DNA of 42,396 bases from Clostridia bacterium (GTDB lineage: Bacteria > Bacillota > Clostridia > Oscillospirales > CAG-272). The notes under the pieces were generated by a model, which saw only the letters and a list, made by a program, of their open reading frames with translations, made no database searches and was not told the DNA's origin. Shown here in pieces: positions 1 through 7,666 of the stretch (the first letter of the stretch is position 1; each line of letters opens with the position of its first letter). The translations under genes were made by a program, and so were the position numbers. The stretch spans positions 1 to 42,396 of the forward strand of contig JAFULC010000037.1 in assembly GCA_017483305.1 (NCBI GenBank), in the 5' to 3' direction.

Positions 1-396
1 AATGTGGATGCGATCCACTCCTCGGTGGTTCACGAAAATCTTTCGGTGCTGCTGTCGGGGGATATTCCTCCCAATCCCTCCGAGCTTGTTGTCTCTGATA
101 AAATGAAGGCACTGATAGAGAAGCTCAGAGGCCTTTACGATTACGTGGTCGTTGACCTGCCTCCCGTTAATCTTGTTTCCGATCCTATTATGATGTCCCG
201 CCATCTTGACGGAATGATAGTCATAGTAAGACACGGTTACACAAGACGCAGAGACGTTAACGATGCCGTGCGCAGCCTCAAGCTTGTTAATGCCAAGATA
301 CTTGGATTTGTTTATAACGGAGCGAAGACTGGCAAGAAGCGTTATCGCAAGTCCAATTACTATCATTATTCTTATTATACCTCTAATAAGGACTGA
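1..396 (+). CDS. CpsD/CapB-type tyrosine kinase (BY-kinase), C-terminal part, cut by window start
   Basis: Open from the first base; the true start and the Walker A loop lie outside the window. The visible 131 residues hold the second half of a BY-kinase/MinD-like ATPase: a Walker B-like strand (YDYVVVDLPPV), the DGMIVIVRHG strand and the RRRDVNDAVRSLK helix. It ends in a Tyr-rich tail (RYRKSNYYHYSYYTSNKD), the autophosphorylation cluster typical of these kinases. In the family it works at the cytoplasmic face with a Wzz-like adaptor to control capsule or exopolysaccharide chain length. A CpsB-type phosphatase, the usual antagonist, lies at 2414-3193, so this is the tail of a polysaccharide locus. 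Family call firm; substrate unknown. Confidence 0.85.
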   Translation, partial: NVDAIHSSVVHENLSVLLSGDIPPNPSELVVSDKMKALIEKLRGLYDYVVVDLPPVNLVSDPIMMSRHLDGMIVIVRHGYTRRRDVNDAVRSLKLVNAKILGFVYNGAKTGKKRYRKSNYYHYSYYTSNKD

Positions 397-463
397 TAAC
401 TAACGTTGTTCGAATTTAAATTTGATAAATAAAGCACGATTTTGTGCAGTGAAAGGAACTATC

Positions 464-1309
464 ATGAAAAAGTTTTTTAGCTTATTTTTGACTGTTGCGT
501 TGATTCTCTCCCTTGGCAGTGTCTTGATCCTCGCCGGTGCGGATTTTGTGCCCAGCGCTGAATTTAACGATGCTCCCATAATTCTTACTCCTTCGGTTCC
601 TGCCGAGGATCTTCCCTCTGATTATGATCCCGCTGATGAGATCAAGGCGATCATCACCGATGGAGAAGGCAACAAGACCTACATCCCCGAAAGCGAGCTT
701 GTTGTTATCTCTCTTTCCGAGGCTTATCACATCGTTGACAAGGGTACTTATGACGATAAGGCAATTGCGCTCAGCAACGAGCTTATCGCTGCTTACCAGG
801 GCATTCAGGCTTCCTTGACCGAGGCTGTTACCGGTCTCGAGGATTTCGTAGCCGAGCTTGGCTTTACCGCTCCCGAGATCACCGTAAAGAATATTTTCGA
901 GCTTGGAGACGGTCTTGATCTCTCTGCTGACGGCGCTAAGGTTGACATTATCTTTGGTAACAATATGGACGTTGTTGACGGTGGATTCATCGTTGCTCAC
1001 TACGTTGACGACGCTTGGGTGATCGTTGATGCCGATAAGGTCGTATTTGACGAGAATAACGATATTCACGTTGAGTTTGACTCGCTTTGCCCCGTAGTTT
1101 TCATTGCAGTTGAGGAGACTGCTGAGGAGACCACTGTCGGCAACGTGGAGACTGACGAGACTACCTCGGAGGATGAGACTACTGTTGAAGACGATGTTGA
1201 TCCCAAGCCCTCTAATTCTTGGATCTGGATCGTGATCGTTGTTGCAGTTGTTGCAGCGGCAGGCGTTACCGTATACGTTCTTTACAAGAAGGGTGTATTC
1301 ACAAAGTAA
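464..1309 (+). CDS. Secreted, membrane-anchored surface protein of unknown function
   Basis: I do not recognise the central domain. ATG at 464 is preferred over a TTG at 422 because AAAGGA lies just before it and the protein then begins with a clean signal peptide (MKKFFSLFLTVALILSLGSV). About 190 residues of predicted globular region follow, then an acidic Thr/Glu linker (EETAEETTVGNVETDETT and on), a transmembrane segment (WIWIVIVVAVVAAAGVTVYV) and a short basic end (LYKKGVFTK). The expected topology is outside, tethered by the C-terminus, with no LPXTG motif. Length is 281 aa. It sits between a capsule kinase and an LCP protein, so a role at the envelope is plausible but is inference only. 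Confidence 0.7.
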   Translation: MKKFFSLFLTVALILSLGSVLILAGADFVPSAEFNDAPIILTPSVPAEDLPSDYDPADEIKAIITDGEGNKTYIPESELVVISLSEAYHIVDKGTYDDKAIALSNELIAAYQGIQASLTEAVTGLEDFVAELGFTAPEITVKNIFELGDGLDLSADGAKVDIIFGNNMDVVDGGFIVAHYVDDAWVIVDADKVVFDENNDIHVEFDSLCPVVFIAVEETAEETTVGNVETDETTSEDETTVEDDVDPKPSNSWIWIVIVVAVVAAAGVTVYVLYKKGVFTK

Positions 1310-1327
1310 TTTGAAATAAATATTGAC

Positions 1328-1393
1328 CGCGCGTAAAAAGGCGCGAACAAACGGCAGTTGCCGAAGCGAACAAAAACAGTTTGTTACGCGCTT
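1328..1393 (+). promoter_or_regulatory. Compact three-stem candidate RNA structure in the leader of the LCP gene
   Basis: Three consecutive stems fill the gap between the surface protein and the LCP gene. Stem 1 is CGCGC 1328-1332 with GCGCG 1341-1345. Stem 2 is CGGC 1352-1355 with GCCG 1360-1363. Stem 3 is a longer helix, AAGCG+AACAAA (1364-1374) with TTTGTT (1380-1385) and CGCTT (1389-1393), bulging three bases. The octamer CGAACAAA occurs twice (1344-1351, 1367-1374). I match it to no known riboswitch. There is no T-run, so it is not an obvious terminator. Confidence 0.4.
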
Positions 1394-1446
1394 TGATCCT
1401 ATTGAATAAGCTTTATGGCTTGTATTTTGCGACGGGTGGAGTGTGT

Positions 1447-2439
1447 ATGAAAAGAAAAAGAAGAACTATTCTGCTATTTTCGGTGTTTTTGTTGTGTATT
1501 GCTTTGGTTGCTGCCGTTTTGTTTAACCTTGACCGCATTATGTCGGCGATCAACGGCACTCCCGACGATGGCGCGGGCGATAGGAACGATACTTTGGATA
1601 CGGTTTATATTGACGGCGAGGCGTATAGACCCAAGAGCACTGTTAAGAATTATCTGATAATTGGTATAGACAAGCAGGGAGAGGTCGACAGTAACGGTCA
1701 AGCGCAGGCGGACTTTATTCTGGTTCTTTCCTTTGATAGCTCGGATAACACCTACACTGTAATGCCGATTAACCGTGACACTATGACTGAGATCCTTGTT
1801 TACGACGTGTTCAGCGGAGAGGCTAAGGAGAGTGTTGCGCAGATCGCGCTGTCTCACAATGACGGTACGTATACCGAGATAAGCAACACAAGAAAGTGCA
1901 AGAATACCGCCAAGGCGGTTTCCAATCTGCTCTATGGCGTCGAGTTTAAAAATTATGCTTCTATGACGATGGATGCGGTAGGCATTATCGTTGATTATGT
2001 TGGCGGAGTTGAGGTTTACGTTGAGTATGATATGACGATGGTGGACGAGAGACTTGTTGGCGGACAGACCGTGTTGCTTGACGGCGAGCTTGCTCTCAAG
2101 TTTATCGGTGCCAGAGGCGGAGTTGCCGATGAGACCAACGTTTCCAGAATGGAGCGTCAGATGGCATTCTTCGATGCGTTCATAAAAACTGCGAAGAATG
2201 CGGAGCTTGACGAGGAGAGTTTGCTTAAATGCTTTGAGGACGTTGAGGATTATATAGTTACTAATGCGAATGACGGAATATTAGGCGAGATCTCCGACAA
2301 GCTTGAGAATTATGAAAAAAAGGCGACGGTGAAGATTCCCGGCGAGTCTAAGGTTGGTCAGAAATTCATGGAATTTCACGTTGATGAAGAAGGATTAAAG
2401 GATATAGTTACCGATGTTTTTTACAAAAAAACGAACTGA
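1447..2439 (+). CDS. LytR-CpsA-Psr (LCP) family glycopolymer transferase-like protein
   Basis: LCP proteins attach undecaprenyl-linked polymers (wall teichoic acid, capsule) to peptidoglycan on the outer face of the membrane. The ATG at 1447 follows GGTGGAG; a TTG at 1381 lies inside the upstream stem structure and is not used. The product has 330 aa with an N-terminal signal-anchor (TILLFSVFLLCIALVAAVLF). The LCP fold follows, with the strand YLIIGIDK, the conserved PINRDTM element, a GGVEVYVEYDM strand and the LDGELALKFIGAR...SRMERQ helix. The linker after the anchor is short. It overlaps the next gene by 26 bp, so the two are probably co-translated as part of the polysaccharide operon. Family call good; the polymer handled is unknown. 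Confidence 0.85.
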   Translation: MKRKRRTILLFSVFLLCIALVAAVLFNLDRIMSAINGTPDDGAGDRNDTLDTVYIDGEAYRPKSTVKNYLIIGIDKQGEVDSNGQAQADFILVLSFDSSDNTYTVMPINRDTMTEILVYDVFSGEAKESVAQIALSHNDGTYTEISNTRKCKNTAKAVSNLLYGVEFKNYASMTMDAVGIIVDYVGGVEVYVEYDMTMVDERLVGGQTVLLDGELALKFIGARGGVADETNVSRMERQMAFFDAFIKTAKNAELDEESLLKCFEDVEDYIVTNANDGILGEISDKLENYEKKATVKIPGESKVGQKFMEFHVDEEGLKDIVTDVFYKKTN

Positions 2440-3193
2440 TGGCGAAAGGGATGCTTGTGGATACGCTAATTTAGTCGATATGCATTCGCACGTGCTGCCT
2501 GCGGTTGACGACGGGAGCGAGAGCGTTGAAAGATCGCTTGAGATGCTTCGGTTTTCGTACAGTCAGGGAGTAAGAAAAATAGTTGCCACGCCGCATTTTT
2601 ATCCGCACTCGATGAATCCTGTGAATTTTCTTGAGTGCAGGGAGAGGGCGGTCAAGGCTCTTGCTGAAGCTGTAGCGAAAAAAAAGGCTTTGGGCGAGGA
2701 GCTGCCTGACGTTTATCTTGGCGCGGAGGTTGGTTACTTTGACGGCATTTCAAGAAGCTCGGCGGTGTCTGAGCTTTGCCTTGTTGGCACAAGGATTTTG
2801 CTTATCGAGATGCCGTTTGAGCGTTGGAGCGAGAGCTGTGTTAACGAGCTGATTGCCTTGAAAGCAAAGGGCTTTTGTCCTGTTGTTGCGCATTATGACA
2901 GATATTGGTCATATCAGGAAAGAGGTATTTTGGAGCGCCTGGTTGATGACGGGATCGGAATACAGCTTAATGCGGAAGCTTTTTTGAAATTTGGCACGAA
3001 GCGCAAGGCGCTTGGCTTGGTTTCTGCGGGCTTGGTCGACTTTTTGGGGTCTGATTGTCACAATATGACAAATCGTATGCCTAATTTGTCTGATGCAGTT
3101 GAAATTATCGAAAAGTCGCTTGGCGCAGACTGTGTTGAGCGGTTGATGGAGAGTGTGTCGGCGGAGCTTAAGCGTGCGGATATTATTTGTTGA
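2414..3193 (+). CDS. CpsB/CapC/YwqE-type protein-tyrosine phosphatase (PHP domain)
   Basis: A metal-dependent PHP-fold phosphatase that, in the family, dephosphorylates the Tyr tail of the CpsD kinase and so controls polymer export. The signature MHSHVLPAVDDGS (first metal ligands) lies near residue 23. VATPHFYPH, GAEVGYF, VVAHYDRYW and FLGSDCHN supply the other metal-binding His/Asp residues in the usual order. Length is 259 aa, normal for the family. The ATG at 2414 lies within the end of the LCP gene and has a weak AAAGGA upstream; no later start fits before the His motif except the Met inside it. The usual kinase/phosphatase pair is thus separated here by two envelope genes. Confidence 0.88.
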   Translation: MFFTKKRTDGERDACGYANLVDMHSHVLPAVDDGSESVERSLEMLRFSYSQGVRKIVATPHFYPHSMNPVNFLECRERAVKALAEAVAKKKALGEELPDVYLGAEVGYFDGISRSSAVSELCLVGTRILLIEMPFERWSESCVNELIALKAKGFCPVVAHYDRYWSYQERGILERLVDDGIGIQLNAEAFLKFGTKRKALGLVSAGLVDFLGSDCHNMTNRMPNLSDAVEIIEKSLGADCVERLMESVSAELKRADIIC

Positions 3194-3225
3194 AGTTGTT
3201 GTACTATAGATGATTTGGAGGTCTG

Positions 3226-3681
3226 ATGAAAAAGAGATATTGGCTTTTTGCGATATTTTTGATCATAGTTTGCTTTATTTGGGGCAACTCTGTTCTCTCG
3301 TCGCAGTTGTCCTCCGAAATAAGTATGGCGGTCGGCAAATTTATTGCCTCGATTTTCGGAACGGGGGACAGTACGACAACTGTCGGCGGTCTTTCGGTCA
3401 GAAAAATGGCTCATTTTATAGAGTTTGCGGCATTAGGCGTTGTTGCTTCCTTGCTTTTTAAGCGCTTTTTAAAAAACAAGGGTATATATGTGCTTGTTCT
3501 GTCCTTGTGCGGTGTGTTTGTTGCACTGATGGATGAAACTATACAGATATTCAGCAACAGAGGATCCTCGGTTCGTGACGTGTGGATAGACGTTTTGGGG
3601 TACGCCGCGGGATGCTTCGCCGTTGCGTTAATATGCTTTGTGATTGCGAAAACGAAAAATAAAAAAGAAAATAATGATTGA
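3226..3681 (+). CDS. VanZ family membrane protein
   Basis: A 151-aa protein with about four membrane segments. The VanZ core is clear: RKMAHFIEFAALG before the second helix and DETIQIFSNRGSSVRDVWID in the loop leading into the last helix. GGAGG at 3217-3221 fixes the ATG at 3226. VanZ homologues are found near teicoplanin resistance genes and near cell-envelope loci; their biochemical role is not settled. As last gene of the polysaccharide cluster it may act on the envelope, but resistance should not be inferred from one VanZ domain. Confidence 0.85.
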   Translation: MKKRYWLFAIFLIIVCFIWGNSVLSSQLSSEISMAVGKFIASIFGTGDSTTTVGGLSVRKMAHFIEFAALGVVASLLFKRFLKNKGIYVLVLSLCGVFVALMDETIQIFSNRGSSVRDVWIDVLGYAAGCFAVALICFVIAKTKNKKENND

Positions 3682-3743
3682 TTTTTGTCAAGGCTTTTTT
3701 GTCGGATGCTTGTATTTTTTTGAGCAAAAAGCGCAAAAAGGTC

Positions 3744-3772
3744 TTGACAATTTTATTTGCTTATGATATCAT
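3744..3772 (+). promoter_or_regulatory. Promoter of the purine operon
   Basis: TTGACA at 3744-3749, a 17-base spacer and TATCAT at 3767-3772, in a very A/T-rich stretch just upstream of the ZTP riboswitch. A second TATAAT at 3778-3783 has no -35 at a proper distance. Confidence 0.7.
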
Positions 3773-3803
3773 AATATTATAATATATTAAGGGAAAATAT
3801 GAG

Positions 3804-3875
3804 GATTTCTGCGACTGACGGAATGAGTGGCATAACCACGGTGGAACAGAAATCTATATTGCCGACCGTCTGGGC
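3804..3875 (+). promoter_or_regulatory. ZTP/ZMP (pfl) riboswitch upstream of purE
   Basis: Senses the purine intermediate ZMP/ZTP, which rises when 10-formyl-THF is short. Every element of the pfl motif can be drawn. P1 is GATTTCT 3804-3810 with AGAAATC 3848-3854. The conserved GACTGACGGAA starts at 3813. P2 is GTGG 3827-3830 with CCAC 3836-3839. P3 is GCC 3861-3863 closing with GGC 3873-3875. The pseudoknot is GACGG 3817-3821 with CCGTC 3866-3870. The block GCCGACCGTCTGGGC (3861-3875) is the hallmark of the class. Such riboswitches usually switch on purine or one-carbon genes, which is what follows: purE to fhs. Confidence 0.92.
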
Positions 3876-3912
3876 TCGCTTGTTTCTGTGCAGGGATAAG
3901 TGTGCCTTTTTT
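3873..3912 (+). terminator. Intrinsic terminator that shares bases with riboswitch P3
   Basis: GGC plus CGCTT (3873-3881) can pair with AAGTG plus GCC (3898-3906), with one T-T mismatch and a G-T pair. TTTTTT follows at 3907-3912. The 5' arm reuses GGC 3873-3875, the closing strand of P3. Ligand binding should hold P3 and block the terminator, an ON switch; without ligand, transcription should stop before purE. This reading is inferred from the overlap. Confidence 0.7.
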
Positions 3913-3971
3913 GATTTTTATAAGATCTGTTTTTCTTACTGATAAACTTACAAATACCGGAGGTGTGATCT

Positions 3972-4466
3972 ATGAAAAAAGTTGGTATAGTTATGGGAAG
4001 CGCCAGCGATATGCCTGTCGTAAAAAAGGCGATCGACACGCTTGAGGCGTTTGGTATTCCGTATGAGGTGCACGTTTATTCGGCGCACAGGACTCCTGAT
4101 CAAGCGAGAGATTTTGCGAGAAACGCGAAGGATTGCGGATTCGGTGTTGTGATAGCGGCGGCAGGAATGGCGGCGCATCTTGCGGGTGCGGTTGCGGCTA
4201 ACACCACTCTGCCCGTTATCGGAATCCCTTGTAAGTCTGCAAATCTAGACGGACTTGACGCCCTGCTTGCCACGGTTCAGATGCCCTCGGGTATTCCCGT
4301 TGCTACTGTTGCCGTTGACGGAGCGACAAATGCCGCGATCCTTGCGGCGCAGATACTTGCGCTCTCCGACGAGGAGCTTGCACAAAGACTGGTTGAAAAA
4401 AGAGAGGCGGATGCCAAGGCGGTCCTTGCGAACGACGCGCGCATCGCGGCTGAATACAATAAATAA
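3972..4466 (+). CDS. purE: PurE, N5-carboxyaminoimidazole ribonucleotide mutase
   Basis: Converts N5-CAIR to CAIR in purine synthesis, in the cytoplasm. It has 164 aa with the PurE signatures GSASDMP near the N-terminus, SAHRTPDQ and AAHLAGAVAANTTLPVIGIP, and near the end LATVQMPSGIPVATVAVDGA. The His residues of SAHR and AAHL are those of class I enzymes, which need PurK to make N5-CAIR. No purK lies in this window, so it must be elsewhere or the enzyme must work on AIR and CO2 directly. GGAGGTG ahead of ATG 3972 is a strong ribosome site. First gene after the ZTP riboswitch, so it heads the operon; purF follows after 27 bp. Confidence 0.95.
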   Translation: MKKVGIVMGSASDMPVVKKAIDTLEAFGIPYEVHVYSAHRTPDQARDFARNAKDCGFGVVIAAAGMAAHLAGAVAANTTLPVIGIPCKSANLDGLDALLATVQMPSGIPVATVAVDGATNAAILAAQILALSDEELAQRLVEKREADAKAVLANDARIAAEYNK

Positions 4467-4493
4467 TCGCATTTCAGTTTAAAGGAGTCAGAT

Positions 4494-5918
4494 ATGGGAG
4501 GATTTTTTGGAGTTGCCTCAAGACGCGAGTGCGTCGGAGACGTATTTTTCGGAACCGACTATCATTCGCATCTCGGAACGCGCCGCGGCGGTATTGCGGT
4601 CTACGACAGAGAAATCGGCTTGCAGCGTTCGATACATAATATTGAAAATTCACCGTTCAGAACCAAATTCGAGCACGTTTTCGAGGAGATGCGCGGTACG
4701 AGTGCGATCGGTTGTATAAGCGACAGCGATCCCCAGCCTCTGCTGATCCGCTCGAAGCTTGGAACCTACGCTATATGTATAATCGGAATTATTAATAATG
4801 CCAAAGAGCTTGCGGACACCTTGTTCTCGACGTGCGGAGGTCATTTTAACGCTATGACGGGCGGCGCGGTCAACTCGACCGAGCTTGTTGCGGCGCTTAT
4901 TAATCAAAAGGACAGCTTCACCGAGGGAATCAAATACGTTCAAAACGTAGTCGACGGAAGCGTTTCGCTGCTCATTCTGAAGGATGACGGCAAGGTGATC
5001 GCGGCGCGCGACAGACTTGGAAGATTACCTATACTTATCGGCAAGGACGACGACGGATATGCAGTCACGTTTGAGTCGTTCGCATATCAGAAGCTTGATT
5101 ATGTTGATGAATGCGAGCTTGGTCCCGGCGAGATCGTTGAGATCGGCGCAGACGGAATCGTTCAGCTTTCGCCCCCCGGGGAAAAGATGAGACTGTGCGC
5201 TTTTTTGTGGTCGTATTACGGTTATCCGACGGCAACGTATGCGGGAGTTAACGTTGAGGTAATGAGAAACCGCAACGGTGAAATTATGGCAGAGTCGGAC
5301 AAGAAAAACGGGACTCTTGAAGGTATTGATTACGTCAGCGGAGTGCCCGACTCGGGAACCGCTCATGCCGTAGGATTTGCCAACGTGAGCGGAATTCCGT
5401 TCTCCCGTCCGTTTATAAAATACACGCCTACCTGGCCGCGAAGCTTTATGCCTCCGAGTCAGGCGGACAGAAAAAAGGTTGCGAAGATGAAGCTTGTGCC
5501 CGTTCACGATCTTATTCAGGGCAAAAATCTGCTTTTCGTGGACGACTCGATCGTTCGCGGAACACAGCTTCGCGAGACGGTTGAATTTTTGTATGAAAAC
5601 GGTGCAAAGTCGGTACATATGCGCTCGGCTTGTCCGCCTATTATGTATAGCTGTAAATATTTGAATTTCTCCCGCGCAACCAGCCCGATGGAACTTATCG
5701 CAAGAAGAACTATTATGGAGCTTGAGGGCGAGGAGGGCTTCAAATATATTGAAGAATACAGTGATGCCAACACCGAGCGCGGTAAAAATCTGCGCCGCAG
5801 CATCTGCGAGAAGCTTCGATTTGCTTCGCTTGAGTTTCAGTCCGTTGAGGGCATAGTCAAGGCGATCGGTATTCCCGAGGATCAGCTTTGCACATATTGC
5901 TGGACGGGAAAAGAATAA
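4494..5918 (+). CDS. purF: PurF-like amidophosphoribosyltransferase lacking the glutaminase nucleophile
   Basis: PurF makes 5-phosphoribosylamine from PRPP, the first purine step. The PRPP-binding loop is intact (VDDSIVRGTQLR, residues 349-360), with the CGIPDSG-like VSGVPDSG and KYTPTWPRSF upstream. Four Cys at 235, 387, 466 and 469 (CTYCWTGKE) match the 4Fe-4S ligands of the Bacillus-type enzyme. The N-terminal Ntn-glutaminase half looks dead. The chain begins MGGFFGVAS where active enzymes have Cys-Gly after Met or a propeptide. The HVRYST motif reads GCISDSD, and the HNGNL motif reads IIGIINN. The start is secure: AAAGGAG at 4481-4487, ATG at 4494, and an in-frame stop at 4464-4466 with no Cys codon between. 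It may use free ammonia or a partner glutaminase. From memory, similar Cys-less forms occur in other anaerobes; not checked. Confidence 0.88.
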   Translation: MGGFFGVASRRECVGDVFFGTDYHSHLGTRRGGIAVYDREIGLQRSIHNIENSPFRTKFEHVFEEMRGTSAIGCISDSDPQPLLIRSKLGTYAICIIGIINNAKELADTLFSTCGGHFNAMTGGAVNSTELVAALINQKDSFTEGIKYVQNVVDGSVSLLILKDDGKVIAARDRLGRLPILIGKDDDGYAVTFESFAYQKLDYVDECELGPGEIVEIGADGIVQLSPPGEKMRLCAFLWSYYGYPTATYAGVNVEVMRNRNGEIMAESDKKNGTLEGIDYVSGVPDSGTAHAVGFANVSGIPFSRPFIKYTPTWPRSFMPPSQADRKKVAKMKLVPVHDLIQGKNLLFVDDSIVRGTQLRETVEFLYENGAKSVHMRSACPPIMYSCKYLNFSRATSPMELIARRTIMELEGEEGFKYIEEYSDANTERGKNLRRSICEKLRFASLEFQSVEGIVKAIGIPEDQLCTYCWTGKE

Positions 5919-5948
5919 TCGCATTACGTATGAAAGGTAAGGTTTTTT

Positions 5949-6995
5949 ATGAAGAATTCGAGATCTGAGAGCTACGCTGCGGCGGGCGTTGATATTACCG
6001 CCGGTTACAAGGCGGTCGAGCTGATGAAAAAGCACATCGCTCGTACGAAAAACGAGGGTTGCCTTGACGACGTTGGAGGATTTGGAGGCTGCTTCGGTCT
6101 TCCTATGGGATTAGAGGAGCCTGTGCTTGTTTCGGGCACTGACGGCTGCGGAACTAAGGTGAAGATGGCAATTCTGATGGACAAGCACGATACTATCGGA
6201 ATCGATGCGGTGGCTATGTGCGTAAACGATATTATCTGTTGCGGAGCGAAGCCTCTCTTTTTCCTTGATTATATTGCTTGCGGAAAGAATATTCCCGAGA
6301 AGATCGCCGCTATCGTTGGCGGTGTTGCCGAGGGTTGCGTTCAGTCGGGCGCGGCGCTTATCGGAGGAGAAACTGCCGAGCATCCCGGTCTGATGCCTGT
6401 GGATGATTACGATCTTGCCGGCTTTGCGGTCGGTATAGTTGACAAGAAGAAGATTCTTGACAACAAGAGGATGGCCGAGGGTGATGTTGTGATCGCGCTT
6501 GCATCGAGCGGCGTTCATTCCAACGGATTTTCGCTTTGCCGCAAGGTGTTTGATATTGATAACAATCCAGATTCGCTTTACGCTTCTTGTGAGTCGCTTG
6601 GTGGAAAAAGCATTGCGGAGACCTTGCTCACTCCCACAAGAATATACGTAAAGAGTATACTTGCACTTCTTGAAAAGGTTGACGTTAAGGGCATTTCGCA
6701 CATTACGGGCGGCGGATTTTACGAAAATATTCCGAGAAGTATTCCCGACGGTCTTTGCGCACGCATTAATAAAGCGGACGTGAAGATTTTGCCGATCTTC
6801 GATCTGATAGCAAAGACGGGCAATATTCCCGAGCGCGATATGTTCAACACCTACAATATGGGTGTTGGTATGAGCGTTGTCGTTCCTGCCTCCGAGATCG
6901 AGGCGGCGCTTGAGATCCTTCGTGCGAATGGCGAGGACGCCTACGTGATCGGTGAGATCGTAAAATCTGAAAACGAAAAGATAGAGATAATCTGA
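5949..6995 (+). CDS. purM: PurM, phosphoribosylformylglycinamidine cyclo-ligase (AIR synthetase)
   Basis: Closes the imidazole ring of FGAM to AIR using ATP. The N-terminus reads SYAAAGVDITAGYKAVELMK, a close match to the family start. VSGTDGCGTKVKMA, the acidic stretch VAMCVNDIICCGAKPLFFLDYIA, GGETAEHPG and GISHITGGGFYENIPR follow in order. Length is 348 aa, normal. The reaction follows PurL in the pathway. Only one base separates its stop from the start of the formate/nitrite-type channel gene, so the two are translationally coupled. Confidence 0.96.
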   Translation: MKNSRSESYAAAGVDITAGYKAVELMKKHIARTKNEGCLDDVGGFGGCFGLPMGLEEPVLVSGTDGCGTKVKMAILMDKHDTIGIDAVAMCVNDIICCGAKPLFFLDYIACGKNIPEKIAAIVGGVAEGCVQSGAALIGGETAEHPGLMPVDDYDLAGFAVGIVDKKKILDNKRMAEGDVVIALASSGVHSNGFSLCRKVFDIDNNPDSLYASCESLGGKSIAETLLTPTRIYVKSILALLEKVDVKGISHITGGGFYENIPRSIPDGLCARINKADVKILPIFDLIAKTGNIPERDMFNTYNMGVGMSVVVPASEIEAALEILRANGEDAYVIGEIVKSENEKIEII

Positions 6996-6996
6996 T

Positions 6997-7626
6997 ATGA
7001 AGATATTACAGAAGATCATTAACGGAGCTATGGCCGGCATTATGATCGCCATAGGCGGAAGCGTGTTCCTTGCTTGCTACGGAGACGGATCGGTTCTCGA
7101 CCGTGCTATCGGGGCGTTCTTCTTTGCGGTCGCTCTGCTTTGTATTTGCTACAAGGGATACTCGCTTTACACGGGAAAGATCGGATTCATTCCCGAAAAG
7201 CACGACGGCGATGCCTTTTCGGTGCTTTTGCTTGGACTTTTGGGAAATCTTATCGCAACAGTCGGTCTTGGCCTTGCCGTGAGATACGCTATTCCAAATG
7301 TTTGCTCTGTTGCAGAGGCCATTTGCGCGTCGAAGCTGACACAGTCTTTTGGGCAGACCTTGATTCGCGGAATCTTTTGCGGAATTCTTATGTATTTGGC
7401 GGTGATCATTTATCGCGACAAAAAAACCGTTGTGGGAATTTTGTTCTGCGTGCCCGTGTTTATTCTTGCGGGCTTTGAGCACTCGATCGCGAATATGTTT
7501 TACTTTGCAACGGCGGCAAGCTTTTCGCTTGATACGGTGATATATATTCTTGTTGTCGTGCTTGGAAATACGATCGGCGGTATGCTGTTGCCTCTGCTTG
7601 CTATGGTCAAGCCCAAGCAGGCGTGA
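6997..7626 (+). CDS. Formate/nitrite transporter (FNT) family channel, short form
   Basis: A hydrophobic 209-aa protein with about six membrane helices. The C-terminal half carries FNT hallmarks: LIRGIFCGILMYLAVI, then GFEHSIANMFYFA with the central pore His, then VVVLGNTIGGMLLPLL. FNT proteins pass formate, nitrite or hydrosulfide as pentamers. It is shorter than FocA (about 280 aa), mainly in the N-terminal region and loops. It starts one base after purM and precedes purN. Since fhs closes the same block, formate is the likeliest substrate: imported formate would be activated to 10-formyl-THF for PurN and AICAR formyltransferase. That link is inference; the family call is firm. Confidence 0.85.
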   Translation: MKILQKIINGAMAGIMIAIGGSVFLACYGDGSVLDRAIGAFFFAVALLCICYKGYSLYTGKIGFIPEKHDGDAFSVLLLGLLGNLIATVGLGLAVRYAIPNVCSVAEAICASKLTQSFGQTLIRGIFCGILMYLAVIIYRDKKTVVGILFCVPVFILAGFEHSIANMFYFATAASFSLDTVIYILVVVLGNTIGGMLLPLLAMVKPKQA

Positions 7627-7666
7627 TGATTTTTAGCGATAATTTGATTTTGGAGGGAGAATTGTT

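Noticed and set aside
482-1069. Long reverse-strand reading frame opposite the surface protein gene, and similar long frames opposite most genes
   Set aside because: They lie fully over genes with clear motifs, have no ribosome sites or recognisable domains, and follow from the codon pattern of the true strand.
3226-3681. Glycopeptide resistance from VanZ
   Set aside because: No vanA/B/H/X-type genes are near; VanZ domains are common in envelope loci without resistance.
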